This document shows, in pieces, positions 53,625 to 62,522 of a DNA stretch of 64,000 nt (within the stretch, counting starts at the first letter, position 1; each line of letters opens with the position of its first letter). Source of the stretch: Planctomycetaceae bacterium (GTDB lineage Bacteria > Planctomycetota > Planctomycetia > Planctomycetales > Planctomycetaceae); assembly GCA_024742875.1 (NCBI GenBank), contig JANSXP010000033.1:1-64000 (forward strand), written 5' to 3'. Both the position numbers and the translations under genes were made by a program. Under the pieces are notes generated by a model. It was given only the letters and a program-made list of their open reading frames with translations, had not been told where the DNA came from and searched no databases.

Positions 53625-54446
53625 CTAACGCGGGTGAGACTTCAGATAGTTTTGCAGACCGGTCAAATCGTCCGCGTTAATGTGATCCACGCCCGCTTTC
53701 TGCAGCTCTCGCCAGACGGACGGTCGATCGGGAGTCGCCCAGAAGCGAATGCGGCGTCCGGCGTCATGCGTTTGTTTGACCAGACGATGCAGTTTCGCTT
53801 TTTGCTCGGCCGGAAAATCGCCTTCGCCGAACCACTGAAAATGACTGCTCCAGCGATCGCTGATCAGCGGCATCAGGTGCGGCGGTTTGGTGGAGGTCAG
53901 ATCGGACAGTCGACCGTCGATGCCCGCAAATCGACGACTCTCGGCGGCGATCGACTGCTGCGGGCGGTCGCCGGAAATGATGACGCGAACGGCCCGCTGC
54001 GTGAGCCTGCCATTGTTGACTTCGGAAAGTATGTCTTGGTATTCGGCCAGCAAGAGTCGCAGGCGTGCCCACGTCTGTTCCCCTTTGTTCTTGATGTCGA
54101 TCAGCAGTGTCACCTCCGGGCCGCCCTTGTAGACGCGGCCGCCGTTGGCCTGCACCAGCTTTCGCAGGGGATCCAGATACAGTGACTGGAGCGAACACTC
54201 CGGCTTTAGCTCAAACGGAAAATGGCCCACCAGCAGCTGATCATCAACCAGGAAAATGTCTGCCTCAAAACTGCAGAAACCGCAGTCGACGGCGTCCAGC
54301 AGTGGGCGTGTGTGGTAGTAGTCGTTGTGTGCGTGAGCCTGCCGCAGGGGGTGTACGGCGGGCGGCTCCGCTGGTCGTGCGATGTCAGTCGTCTTTTCGT
54401 CTGACAGCAGCGTACAGCACAACAGGATCATCACAGGGCAGTGCAT
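53625..54446 (-). CDS. Glycerophosphodiester phosphodiesterase / PI-PLC-like protein
   Basis: 273 residues from ATG 54446, with GGAAG about 8 bases upstream. The N-terminus MHCPVMILLCCTLLSDEK may be a signal peptide. AHAHNDYYHTRPLLDAVDCGFCSFEADIF is the His/Asn-containing start of the GDPD/PI-PLC-like barrel in this group (HAHNDY-E-x-x-RPLLDAL), and VTLLIDIKNKGE holds the conserved D/E strand. The C-terminal IRFWATPDRPSVWRELQKAGVDHINADD is typical of the last barrel strands. Likely hydrolyses phosphodiesters of exported glycerophospholipid-like compounds. Confidence 0.8.
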   Translation of the reverse strand: MHCPVMILLCCTLLSDEKTTDIARPAEPPAVHPLRQAHAHNDYYHTRPLLDAVDCGFCSFEADIFLVDDQLLVGHFPFELKPECSLQSLYLDPLRKLVQANGGRVYKGGPEVTLLIDIKNKGEQTWARLRLLLAEYQDILSEVNNGRLTQRAVRVIISGDRPQQSIAAESRRFAGIDGRLSDLTSTKPPHLMPLISDRWSSHFQWFGEGDFPAEQKAKLHRLVKQTHDAGRRIRFWATPDRPSVWRELQKAGVDHINADDLTGLQNYLKSHPR

Positions 54447-54565
54447 GACAGACTTCCGTTAAGGAGGTGGGATTCAGATCGCTAATGTCATTGTCGGACG
54501 CCGAGGTCAGCAGCCAGTGTTCCTCGACCGACGTCATTACCCACGATTTTACCGACGCAGCGGCG

Positions 54566-54805
54566 CTATGTCTTCGCCATGCCCCAACAGCCGGTCTGAC
54601 TGTCAGGGACCTGGACTTCGCACACGTACCCATTCCGTGTGATCTCTGACGGAGGGCGTAAATGCGGCAGTGGGTCGTCACCAGCCAGCTTCAGTTGTTC
54701 TTCGAATCCGCTGATGAGCAGGTTGTCCAGGGTGGGAATCTCGGTCAGCATCTTCAGGTCTTCAACCTTTAACGACAATTCGGCGTCGTAATCAACAGCC
54801 GTCAC
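54566..54805 (-). CDS. Possible small protein or gene remnant
   Basis: A GTG-initiated frame of 79 codons (MTAVDYDAELSLKVEDLKML...). Composition is protein-like, with several leucine-rich stretches (VEDLKMLTEIPTLDNLLISG), and the open frame continues about ten codons upstream to VQQLPPGPLRVTAV with no ATG. It may be a small real protein or the tail of a decayed gene, which fits the missing start. The 460-base gap between the phosphodiesterase-like gene and the Calx-beta gene holds nothing else I can support. Confidence 0.3.
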   Translation of the reverse strand: MTAVDYDAELSLKVEDLKMLTEIPTLDNLLISGFEEQLKLAGDDPLPHLRPPSEITRNGYVCEVQVPDSQTGCWGMAKT

Positions 54806-54907
54806 TCGCAGCGGACCGGGCGGAAGTTGTTGAACGCGCCGTGGTCACGGGAGCAACCCTGCAGACGGAGCCAGAGCGTGCGAATCACGAAATCGCAGGT
54901 GAACAAA

Positions 54908-57900
54908 CTACAGACGGTCAATCCAGTCCCGGAAATCGTCCCACACGGCGATGTCATCGTCAGGTGCAGGCGGTGTGAGTGCGGTCACAGTTCGCTCGTC
55001 TGGCTCTGCGTGGAATTCCGATAGTGAGCGTCTGAGTTCTGCAGGTGCACCGGCCGCAGACTGTCCGCTGCCCCTGGCAGACTGTCCGCTGCCCCTGGCA
55101 GACTGTCCGCTGCCCCTGGCAGACTGTCCGCTGCCCCTGGCAGACTGTCCGCTGCCACCGAGCGTACGTCCCAACTGGCTGACGTTATCGCGAATTTCGG
55201 CAGCGGAGAGCGGACTGGCGCCTTTCGATTGATCGATCTGCGCGTTGGTTCCAGCCAGCCGGATCAGGTGAATCAGGAAGGTGTCGTTGGCGTCAAAGTC
55301 GCCATCACCATCGACGTCGCCGTGCCGCTGCAGGGCGAGAATCTCTCCGCGGATTTCCGTCGCCGAAAGCGGGCTTGCGCCCTTTGACTGATCGATCTGC
55401 CCATTGGTTCCCGCCAGTGCGACCAGATGAATGAGGAACGAATCGTTGGCGTCGAAGTCCTCGTCCTGATCGACATCTCCGGCCAGCAGATCATCATCCA
55501 GGATGTGAATTGGGACTGACGTTTCGCCGATGTCGATGGCGGCCGCCGTCAGGTCGATGACGGTATCTCCCGTCACATCATCATTATCGATGGCAGACAG
55601 CGTGACGTCGACCGAAGACTGCCCCACAGGGATCGTGACATCAGCGCCGGTCGTGATCCGTCCAGACGGCGCGTCGGTCAGTGCCACGGGGACCGCCACA
55701 CTTGTATCGGTGTTGCGGGAAATGGTAACGGTGAAGGTGCCGCCATCTTCGGAGACGGCCGTTGGGCTGGCGGTGATGGTCAGCATGGGCGTATCCACGT
55801 CGACCACCAGTACGTCGTCCTGTCCGGAAGCAAAATCGACAGCAGATGCCGTAATGTCCACCGTCACGTTGCCGTCCACCACGCCATCCGATTGCCCGGT
55901 GACAGTGACCGAGGCGGACGACTGCCCGGCGGCAATCGTCACACTGTCAGGCAGGCTGACTTCGGTGGAGTCACTGCTGGAAAGCTGGACCGTCAGGGGC
56001 CCGGAAGTCTGGGTGTTTCGGGAAATCACAACCTCACTGACGCCGCCGCTTTCGGAGAGGATTCCGTTGGCTACCGTCAGTTGCAGCGTGGGAACATCGC
56101 TGTTGGTCACATCAATGTTTGTTTGGCCGGTCGCGTGATCGGTCGCCTGAGCGCTGAGTGCAACGCTCACTGTGCCATCGACTGTTTCATCGGCAACACC
56201 GTTGATCAGGAATGGTTCCGACGTGAACTCTCCGGCCGCTATGGCGACGGTGTCCGGCAGGCTGGCCTCCGTGTGATCGCTGCTGGCCAGCATGACTGTC
56301 AGTGGGGTGTCGGGCGGTGTATTGCGACGCACGATGCCGAAGATGGTGCCGCCCTCCGCGACACTCTCCTGCTCCACCAGCAGTGTTAGTTGGGGAGAGT
56401 CATCATCAGCAAGCGTGACGCTGCCCGTGTCCGACGCGAAGCCGCTGGCGGTGGCCGTGATCAGGATGGCATTGCTCGCGTTGACCAGATCGTCATCGAC
56501 GGCCGTCACTGCAAAGGTGGACGAAGTCAAGCCGGCGGGCACAGTGACGCTGGTGGGGGCTGTGAGTCTCAGGTCGTCAGAGACGGACAGCTGCACGGTC
56601 AACGCCGTGTCAGCCGGCGTGTTGCGTCGGATGGTCGCGGACAGGCTGCCTCCGTTTTCGGCAATGGGGCCTGTGGGCAGCTGCAGCGAAAGTTCGGGCA
56701 CGTCGGTATCTGTGACCACAACGGCCGCCTGACTCAGCGCGTGACCGTTCGCTGAGGCCTTCACGGTGACCGTCTGATCGCCATCCACCAGGATGTCGTG
56801 CAGCGCCGTGAGCGTGATGGGATCAGACGTGCTGCGGCCCGCTGCTATCGTCACTGTTTGGGGCATCGTCAGCTCACTGACATCGCTGGACGTAAGTGTC
56901 ACGGTCAGCGGGGCGGTCGTGTCGGAGTTGCGGGCGACCGTCAGCGACGTGGTGCCGCCTTCGACGACTGTGCCAGGAGTGATCTGCAGCTGCAGCATCG
57001 GTGACTCATCGTCAACAATCACGACCGAGCCGCCTCCCGTGGCGTGCCCATCCGCTGAGGCCGAGATGGTGACCGTGCGATCCCCCAGTGCCAGTTCGTC
57101 ATCCAGGGCGGACGCTGTGAAGGAGACGTCCGTCTGCCCGGCGGCGATTGTGACTGAGGCGGGCAGACTGAGGGCGCCGGCCGGCTGGCTGCCGAGGGTC
57201 ACCGTCAGCGATTCGAGTGTGGGCGTGTTGCGGCGGATCGTAACGGTCGTGTTGCCGCCGTCTTCAGAGATGACTGATGATTCCACTTCCACAGCAACCT
57301 CAGACTCAGGCGGAACCCAGCCGGCAAAGTTGTAGCCATTGGAAGTTCGCGTGTTGAAGGACGTGAGGCTGCCCAGAGCTTCGGTGGTGAAGGCCACGAT
57401 GCCGCCGTGGGAGGCAATCAGGATGTCTCCGTCGGGCGTGAGGTCGATATCTGCCAGTCCGCCGATGCCGCCATCCGACAGTGTTTCGCCCACCTGCTGA
57501 CCGTTCTGGTCATAACGCCGGATGCCGTCGATACCGCCGACCGTGAAGATGTGCCCCTGCGCGTTGACGGCCAGTGCACGATTCTGGTGCACCATTTCGA
57601 TGTGTCTGACTTCCTGCAGTGTTACCGGATCGTAGACGTAGACGTCTGTGCCGTTGGGCGACCCACCCGGGCCCAGCCCATACACGAGACCATCCAGTCC
57701 CACGGCCACGTCAATCATGCCGGAACGATCGCTGGCGAAGCGTTCCGCCTGGTTGCTGGTGATGTCAAATCGCACTAGGCCGCGGTCGGTCGTGGCGTTA
57801 TTGGCAATGACCATGTCCGTCACAAACACGTACTTGCCGAACGCGGCGATCCCTCCATAGGTCAGGTTGTTGGCGGTGCCCCAGTTTTCGAATGTCCGGG

Positions 57901-58240
57901 ATTCAATTTCTGTGCCCGTGGTGGGATCGATCGTAGACAGCGTGGGACTGAATGTGCCGTTGTAGATTTGTGCGTTGCCGTTGAAGTCAACCAGCACATC
58001 TCGCGGCAAATCGGACAGGCCTCGGTCTTCCAGGTCGAACTCCTGCACAAGGTTGCCGGACGTGTCATATTCGAAAAGTTTGGGCGTCCCCCCGCTAAAC
58101 GGGGCGTTGCTGACAACGATGTTGCCGGCCGTAAAAGCAGCCAGCACACGCCGAGCCTCCAGCGTCTGGCAGGCGGCGGTGATCAAACTACAGGAAGCCG
58201 TCGCACAACGGCGACGAGAATTGTGGCGAGAGCGAAGCAT
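54908..58240 (-). CDS. LEPR-XLL type surface protein with Calx-beta and dockerin-like repeats
   Basis: 1110 residues from ATG 58240 (MLRSRHNSRRRCATASCSLI); a longer frame to 58465 reads as non-protein. LEARRVLAA near residue 30 is an LEPR-XLL-type N-terminal motif used by planctomycete surface proteins. Residues ~35-300 look like a propeller (LFEYDTSGNLVQEFDLEDRGL). At least six Calx-beta-type repeats of about 100 residues follow (VSEDGGTFTVTISRNTDTS pattern). Two dockerin-like calcium repeats (GDVDQDEDFDANDSFLIHL, GDVDGDGDFDANDTFLIHL) come next, then the GSGQSAR tandem repeat and an acidic tail. Probably cell-wall or matrix attached adhesion or enzyme-scaffold protein. Confidence 0.88.
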   Translation of the reverse strand: MLRSRHNSRRRCATASCSLITAACQTLEARRVLAAFTAGNIVVSNAPFSGGTPKLFEYDTSGNLVQEFDLEDRGLSDLPRDVLVDFNGNAQIYNGTFSPTLSTIDPTTGTEIESRTFENWGTANNLTYGGIAAFGKYVFVTDMVIANNATTDRGLVRFDITSNQAERFASDRSGMIDVAVGLDGLVYGLGPGGSPNGTDVYVYDPVTLQEVRHIEMVHQNRALAVNAQGHIFTVGGIDGIRRYDQNGQQVGETLSDGGIGGLADIDLTPDGDILIASHGGIVAFTTEALGSLTSFNTRTSNGYNFAGWVPPESEVAVEVESSVISEDGGNTTVTIRRNTPTLESLTVTLGSQPAGALSLPASVTIAAGQTDVSFTASALDDELALGDRTVTISASADGHATGGGSVVIVDDESPMLQLQITPGTVVEGGTTSLTVARNSDTTAPLTVTLTSSDVSELTMPQTVTIAAGRSTSDPITLTALHDILVDGDQTVTVKASANGHALSQAAVVVTDTDVPELSLQLPTGPIAENGGSLSATIRRNTPADTALTVQLSVSDDLRLTAPTSVTVPAGLTSSTFAVTAVDDDLVNASNAILITATASGFASDTGSVTLADDDSPQLTLLVEQESVAEGGTIFGIVRRNTPPDTPLTVMLASSDHTEASLPDTVAIAAGEFTSEPFLINGVADETVDGTVSVALSAQATDHATGQTNIDVTNSDVPTLQLTVANGILSESGGVSEVVISRNTQTSGPLTVQLSSSDSTEVSLPDSVTIAAGQSSASVTVTGQSDGVVDGNVTVDITASAVDFASGQDDVLVVDVDTPMLTITASPTAVSEDGGTFTVTISRNTDTSVAVPVALTDAPSGRITTGADVTIPVGQSSVDVTLSAIDNDDVTGDTVIDLTAAAIDIGETSVPIHILDDDLLAGDVDQDEDFDANDSFLIHLVALAGTNGQIDQSKGASPLSATEIRGEILALQRHGDVDGDGDFDANDTFLIHLIRLAGTNAQIDQSKGASPLSAAEIRDNVSQLGRTLGGSGQSARGSGQSARGSGQSARGSGQSARGSGQSAAGAPAELRRSLSEFHAEPDERTVTALTPPAPDDDIAVWDDFRDWIDRL
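55056..55160. repeat. 21-bp in-frame tandem repeat encoding GSGQSAR
   Basis: Four identical 21-base units (GCAGACTGTCCGCTGCCCCTG on the plus strand) from 55056 to 55139, then a diverged copy to 55160. On the minus strand each encodes seven residues of GSGQSAR, giving a Gly/Ser/Gln/Arg linker near the C-terminus of the Calx-beta protein. Perfect identity indicates recent expansion, so the copy number may vary between strains. Confidence 0.92.
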
Positions 58241-58787
58241 GGAGAGACGAATGCAATAAGGTGTGGAGCAGGGTCGCCGCACGATAGCTGTTGCGCATCG
58301 ACGTGCCAGTTGAGGGAAGGGCTTTGCCAGCGCACTTTGTAAACCTGAGGTTTGGTCATGATTTTCGCTTGCATTTGGGGGCCACTTGTCCCCGGCGTGG
58401 TTACTCCGGAAGCCGTCCTCCAGGCCCATCTTCCGGTGGAATGCGCCATCCGCCTGGTCACTCACTGTGCGGCCTCAGCCGAGTCGGTACACGCCGTCTC
58501 TTCGTGTGAAACTGGCAGAGTTGGTCCGGGCAACCGCTGGTGATCTGTGCTCCCACGCTTCTTTGCCTGTCCACTGCACCACGGTGGGTATGCGACCACC
58601 TGGTGTGTGAGGCCTCCTCCTGTTGGGATGATTGCACGGGCAAACTTCCGTAGGCGGTGCCCGCAAAGGCGGAATGAAGGGTGAAGCGGTCGCAAGTATG
58701 TGAATTTTACCCTCGATGCCTACGTGGTTATCCGGGGGCGATGTCCCTTGGCCATTCATCCTGAGAACCGGTCTGGGAGGGTCTGAC

Positions 58788-59390
58788 ATGACAGATGCAG
58801 GCAGAAACAGAATGCTCACCGTTGCCGTCTGCATCTGGGCGGGTGCCGTCTTTCTTGGCATTCTCGCGCTGGCCAGATACTCCAATACGGCCGGCGCACA
58901 GCCTCATTTTTCGGCACAGGAAGCTGGCGGCCGGGACCGCTTTCGTCTTGTCATGTTTGTGCATCCGCGGTGTCCGTGTTCCCGCGCGAGTGTGGAAGAA
59001 CTGAGTCGCCTGATGGGGGCCAGCGGTGGAAAGATCCGTGGCGAATTGTACGTCTTTCATCCCGACAGTGAGTCTGACGAGTGGTCGGATACGTGGATTC
59101 GCCAACACGCCGATTTGATCCCCAATGTTGACGTGATTACGGATCGCAACGCCGCAGTGGCCCGGTCGTATTCCGCGTCTACGTCCGGGCAGGTCATGCT
59201 GTACGACGCAGCGGGGGACCTGCTGTTCTCCGGCGGCATCACTGCCGCACGAGGGCACGAGGGAGATAACCGCGGCCGATCGGCTGTGGTGGAACTTGTG
59301 AGTGGTGCCGACGCGGAGGAACTGATCGAGGCGCCCGTGTTTGGGTGCCCGCTGTTTGATGACCAGTTGACAGGGCGATTTGATGACTGA
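58788..59390 (+). CDS. RedB-like thioredoxin-fold protein
   Basis: 200 residues from ATG 58788, with GGAGG 7 bases upstream. One N-terminal transmembrane helix (MLTVAVCIWAGAVFLGILALARY) anchors an exported domain. It contains VMFVHPRCPCSRASVEELSRLM, with a C-x-C pair, as in TlpA/thioredoxin-like RedB proteins, and a further Cys in VFGCPLFDD. Probably a periplasmic thiol redox protein, or a redox sensor rather than an enzyme. It overlaps the histidine kinase start by 8 bases, so it is translationally coupled to the signalling operon. The 546-base upstream region shows no gene. Confidence 0.82.
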   Translation: MTDAGRNRMLTVAVCIWAGAVFLGILALARYSNTAGAQPHFSAQEAGGRDRFRLVMFVHPRCPCSRASVEELSRLMGASGGKIRGELYVFHPDSESDEWSDTWIRQHADLIPNVDVITDRNAAVARSYSASTSGQVMLYDAAGDLLFSGGITAARGHEGDNRGRSAVVELVSGADAEELIEAPVFGCPLFDDQLTGRFDD

Positions 59391-61314
59391 GCAGACAAAG
59401 AGCAGACAGCACGCGGACGAATTTTCCGCGCGAGTCGATCAGCTGTATCAAAAACAGACACACCAGCTGTGGTCCGGCACAGATCGCATGTTTGTCTGGC
59501 TGATGGGAATTCAGCTGGTCGCGGGTGTTTTGACGGCCGTCACACTGTCGCCGAAGACATGGATTGGCGGTACGGCCCACATGCACATTCACATCTGGGC
59601 GGCCGTTTTTCTGGGCACCATGCTGTCGCTGTTCCCGTCTGTGCTGGCGATTCTGCTGCCTGGCGAAACCATCACGCGGCATATCGTGGCCGTCTCGCAG
59701 ATGCTGTGGTCGGCCCTGTTTATTCACCTGAGCGGCGGTCGTATTGAGACTCACTTTCACGTGTTCGGATCGCTCGCATTTCTGGCGTTTTACCGCGACT
59801 GGAAAGTCCTGGTGACCGCCACCTGTGTCGTCGCAGCCGACCACTTTGCCCGTGGCGTGTGGTGGCCACAGTCCGTTTTTGGCGTGATTGTGGAGAGTCC
59901 CTATCGCTGGATGGAGCACGCCGCCTGGGTGGTCTTTGAAGATATGGTTCTGGTTTACGGCTGCTTCACAGGCACACGACAGCTGCGGGAAAACTGCCGC
60001 AATCGCGTGCAGCTGGAACTGACGAATGAGAGAATCGAATCAGAGATCAGCCGCAGGACAAGGCAGCTGGAACTGGCGAACCGTGAGCTGGAAACATCAC
60101 GGACGTTTGTGGAATCCACACTGGACGCACTGACCGCGCGGGTGGGCATTCTCAACGATCAGTTTGAGGTCATTGAGCTCAATGCCAACTGGCGGGACAC
60201 GCACGATGAGAATCCCTTTGCGTCTTCCCGTTGTGTGGTGGGGACTGACTATCTGGCCTTTTGCCGGCAAAGTGGGGGCGAATCGTTTGAGGCCATCGTG
60301 GCTGCCATTCAGCAGCTGCATTCCGGAGACATCGACTGCTGGTCGGGAGAGTATCAGTTTGCCGGCGATGACGGCGGCACTACGTGGTGCACCATTGATG
60401 TGACCAAATTTCATGTGGGTGATGAGCTGAAGATCGTGCTGTCGCATGATGACATCAGCGAAGTGAAAAATCTGCAGGGACAACTGGTCCACGCCCAGAA
60501 GCTGGAAGCCGTCGGGCAGCTGGCGGCCGGCGTGGCTCATGAGATCAACACCCCCATTCAGTACATCGGCGACAATGCCCGCTTTTTGAAAGACTCGGCT
60601 GCAGATCTGCTCGATGTTCTGAGCAGCGCGATCGAACTGGTGGACAGGGCGGCGGCCGGCCCCGTGAGTGACGAAGAGATCGCCGCCATCAAAGAGAAGA
60701 TTGAAGCGGCCGATGTGGAGTATCTGGAGGAGGAGATTCCTTCGGCCATTGAACATTCCATCGACGGAGCCAACCGTGTGGCCAGTATTGTGCGCGCGAT
60801 GAAAGCTTTCTCACACCCCGGGCAGGAAGGCAAATCGCAGGTCAATCTGAATGAGGCGCTGGAAAGCACGATCACGGTGGCCACCAATGAGTGGAAGTAC
60901 GTGGCCAGTGTCACGCGCGAATTTGATGACAGCCTGCTGCCAACGCAGTGTCTGCCGGGCGAGGTGAATCAGGTGCTGCTGAACCTGCTGGTCAATGCGG
61001 CGCACGCGATTGGTGATGTGGTCGGGGACAGCAGTGAGAAGGGCGATATCACGATCGCCACCCGACAGCTGGAAGACAGCGCAGAAATTCGGATTTCTGA
61101 CACGGGAACCGGCATTCCTGAGCACGCTCGCGAGCGGATCTTCGATCCCTTCTTTACGACCAAAGAGGTGGGCAAAGGGACGGGGCAGGGATTGGCCATT
61201 GCTCACTCCATTATTGCCGAACGACACGGGGGCACCATTGGGTTTGAAACCGAAATGGGGCAGGGGACGACGTTTATCATCCGTCTCCCACAGGACGGAC
61301 GGGAGGTGACATGA
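59383..61314 (+). CDS. Membrane histidine kinase with His-rich sensor domain
   Basis: 643 residues from ATG 59383, AGGGCG 6 bases upstream, overlapping the RedB-like stop. Residues ~20-205 have about six helices rich in His: [51 protein letters not shown] and [13 protein letters not shown], positions that suggest heme or metal binding. A PAS-like segment (~240-350) precedes [20 protein letters not shown], the HisKA H-box with the phospho-acceptor His. The HATPase domain follows: [49 protein letters not shown]. Phosphorylates the two following receivers. It ends overlapping the receiver-HDOD gene. Confidence 0.93.
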   Translation: MTEQTKSRQHADEFSARVDQLYQKQTHQLWSGTDRMFVWLMGIQLVAGVLTAVTLSPKTWIGGTAHMHIHIWAAVFLGTMLSLFPSVLAILLPGETITRHIVAVSQMLWSALFIHLSGGRIETHFHVFGSLAFLAFYRDWKVLVTATCVVAADHFARGVWWPQSVFGVIVESPYRWMEHAAWVVFEDMVLVYGCFTGTRQLRENCRNRVQLELTNERIESEISRRTRQLELANRELETSRTFVESTLDALTARVGILNDQFEVIELNANWRDTHDENPFASSRCVVGTDYLAFCRQSGGESFEAIVAAIQQLHSGDIDCWSGEYQFAGDDGGTTWCTIDVTKFHVGDELKIVLSHDDISEVKNLQGQLVHAQKLEAVGQLAAGVAHEINTPIQYIGDNARFLKDSAADLLDVLSSAIELVDRAAAGPVSDEEIAAIKEKIEAADVEYLEEEIPSAIEHSIDGANRVASIVRAMKAFSHPGQEGKSQVNLNEALESTITVATNEWKYVASVTREFDDSLLPTQCLPGEVNQVLLNLLVNAAHAIGDVVGDSSEKGDITIATRQLEDSAEIRISDTGTGIPEHARERIFDPFFTTKEVGKGTGQGLAIAHSIIAERHGGTIGFETEMGQGTTFIIRLPQDGREVT

Positions 61315-62522
61315 GTTCAGAAAAGAGACGAAACATTCTGTTTGTGGATGATGAGGGCAGCGTGCTGAAGGGGCTGCAGCGGATGCTGCGGCGTTTTCGC
61401 AACGACTGGGAGATGACCTTTGTGGAATCCGGCCAGGCGGCACTGGATTACCTGGGTGAGTCACCGTGCGATGTGGTCATCACCGACATGCGGATGCCTC
61501 AGATGAATGGCCGCGAGTTGCTGTCGATTGTCAGAGAGCAATACCCGCATGTGGTGCGCATCGTGCTGTCCGGTCAGGCGAACATCGAGACCGTGATCGA
61601 AGCGGTGGAACCCACGCACCAGTATTTGTCCAAGCCGTGTGATCCGGACGTGATGCGCGCCACGATCAGCCGGGCCTGCGGACTGCGGGACCTGCTGCAT
61701 GATGACGCGCTGCGTTCCCTGGTAACAAGAATTGATAGTGTGCCCAGTTTGCCGTCGGTCTACCAGGAGCTGCACGAAGCGCTGAGTGATCCGGAAACGA
61801 CGGTGTCCACAGTGGGAGACATCATCTCCCATGACGGGGCCATGACGGCCAAGGTTCTCAAGATGGTCAACTCGGCGTATTTTGGAACTACGCAGGACGT
61901 GACCAGCGGACACCAGGCGGTGGCGATGCTGGGCGTGGACATGGTGAAAACGCTGGTCCTGAGTGCGGGCGTGTTTAGTCAGTTCACTGCCGCAGAGATG
62001 CAGCGTTTTTCACTGGCTGAGTTTGAAGAACACAGTCAGCGCGTCGGGGCGATTGCGGAGGCGATCATGCTTGATGGTGGCGGTGACAAGGAAACGGCCG
62101 CCTGTGCGTACACGGCCGGATTGATGCATGATCTGGGCAAGCTGATTCTGATGAAAAACTGTGCGACGGAGTACAGTGACGTGATTGAGCGATCGCAGAC
62201 AGAAAATCGTCCTCTGGGGGAGGTGGAACAGCAAATTTTTGGGACATCCCATGCCGCGATCGGCGCATACCTTTTGGGGATCTGGGGATTGCCGGATGAT
62301 CTCATTGCCGCCGTTGGATTTCACCATCAGCCGTTTGTCTCGGGCACTGAGGGCTTTTGTCCGCTATCGGCCGTGCATGTGGCGAATGCGGTTGATCATT
62401 CAGTCGAAGCTGTCTTCGCCTGCGACCGTGTGGATGAGGATTACCTGCAGCAGATCGGAATGGCCCACAAACTGCCCGAATGGACGGCACTGGCCGAGCA
62501 AATCAGTCAGGGAGCAAATTGA
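61311..62522 (+). CDS. Response regulator with HDOD output domain
   Basis: 403 residues from ATG 61311, with GGGAGGTGAC directly upstream. The receiver domain (1-125) has ILFVDDEGSVLKGLQRML, the phospho-acceptor Asp in VVITDMRMPQMNG and the Lys in YLSKPCDP. From ~140 on is an HDOD domain: SVPSLPSVYQELHEALSDPETTVSTVGDIISHDGAMTAKVLKMVNSAYFG, then ACAYTAGLMHDLGKLILMKN and AAVGFHHQP. The start overlaps the kinase stop by 4 bases. Likely output of the kinase; what HDOD acts on is unknown. Confidence 0.93.
   Translation: MSSEKRRNILFVDDEGSVLKGLQRMLRRFRNDWEMTFVESGQAALDYLGESPCDVVITDMRMPQMNGRELLSIVREQYPHVVRIVLSGQANIETVIEAVEPTHQYLSKPCDPDVMRATISRACGLRDLLHDDALRSLVTRIDSVPSLPSVYQELHEALSDPETTVSTVGDIISHDGAMTAKVLKMVNSAYFGTTQDVTSGHQAVAMLGVDMVKTLVLSAGVFSQFTAAEMQRFSLAEFEEHSQRVGAIAEAIMLDGGGDKETAACAYTAGLMHDLGKLILMKNCATEYSDVIERSQTENRPLGEVEQQIFGTSHAAIGAYLLGIWGLPDDLIAAVGFHHQPFVSGTEGFCPLSAVHVANAVDHSVEAVFACDRVDEDYLQQIGMAHKLPEWTALAEQISQGAN

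Noticed and set aside
55056-55160. Possible CRISPR-like repeats
   Set aside because: The 21-bp units are directly adjacent with no spacers and lie inside a coding frame. They are a tandem repeat, and no cas gene is present.
58241-58465. N-terminal extension of the Calx-beta protein to an upstream ATG
   Set aside because: The 75 residues have no signal peptide and no pattern. The LEPR-XLL-type motif is normally close to the N-terminus, which fits the ATG at 58240.
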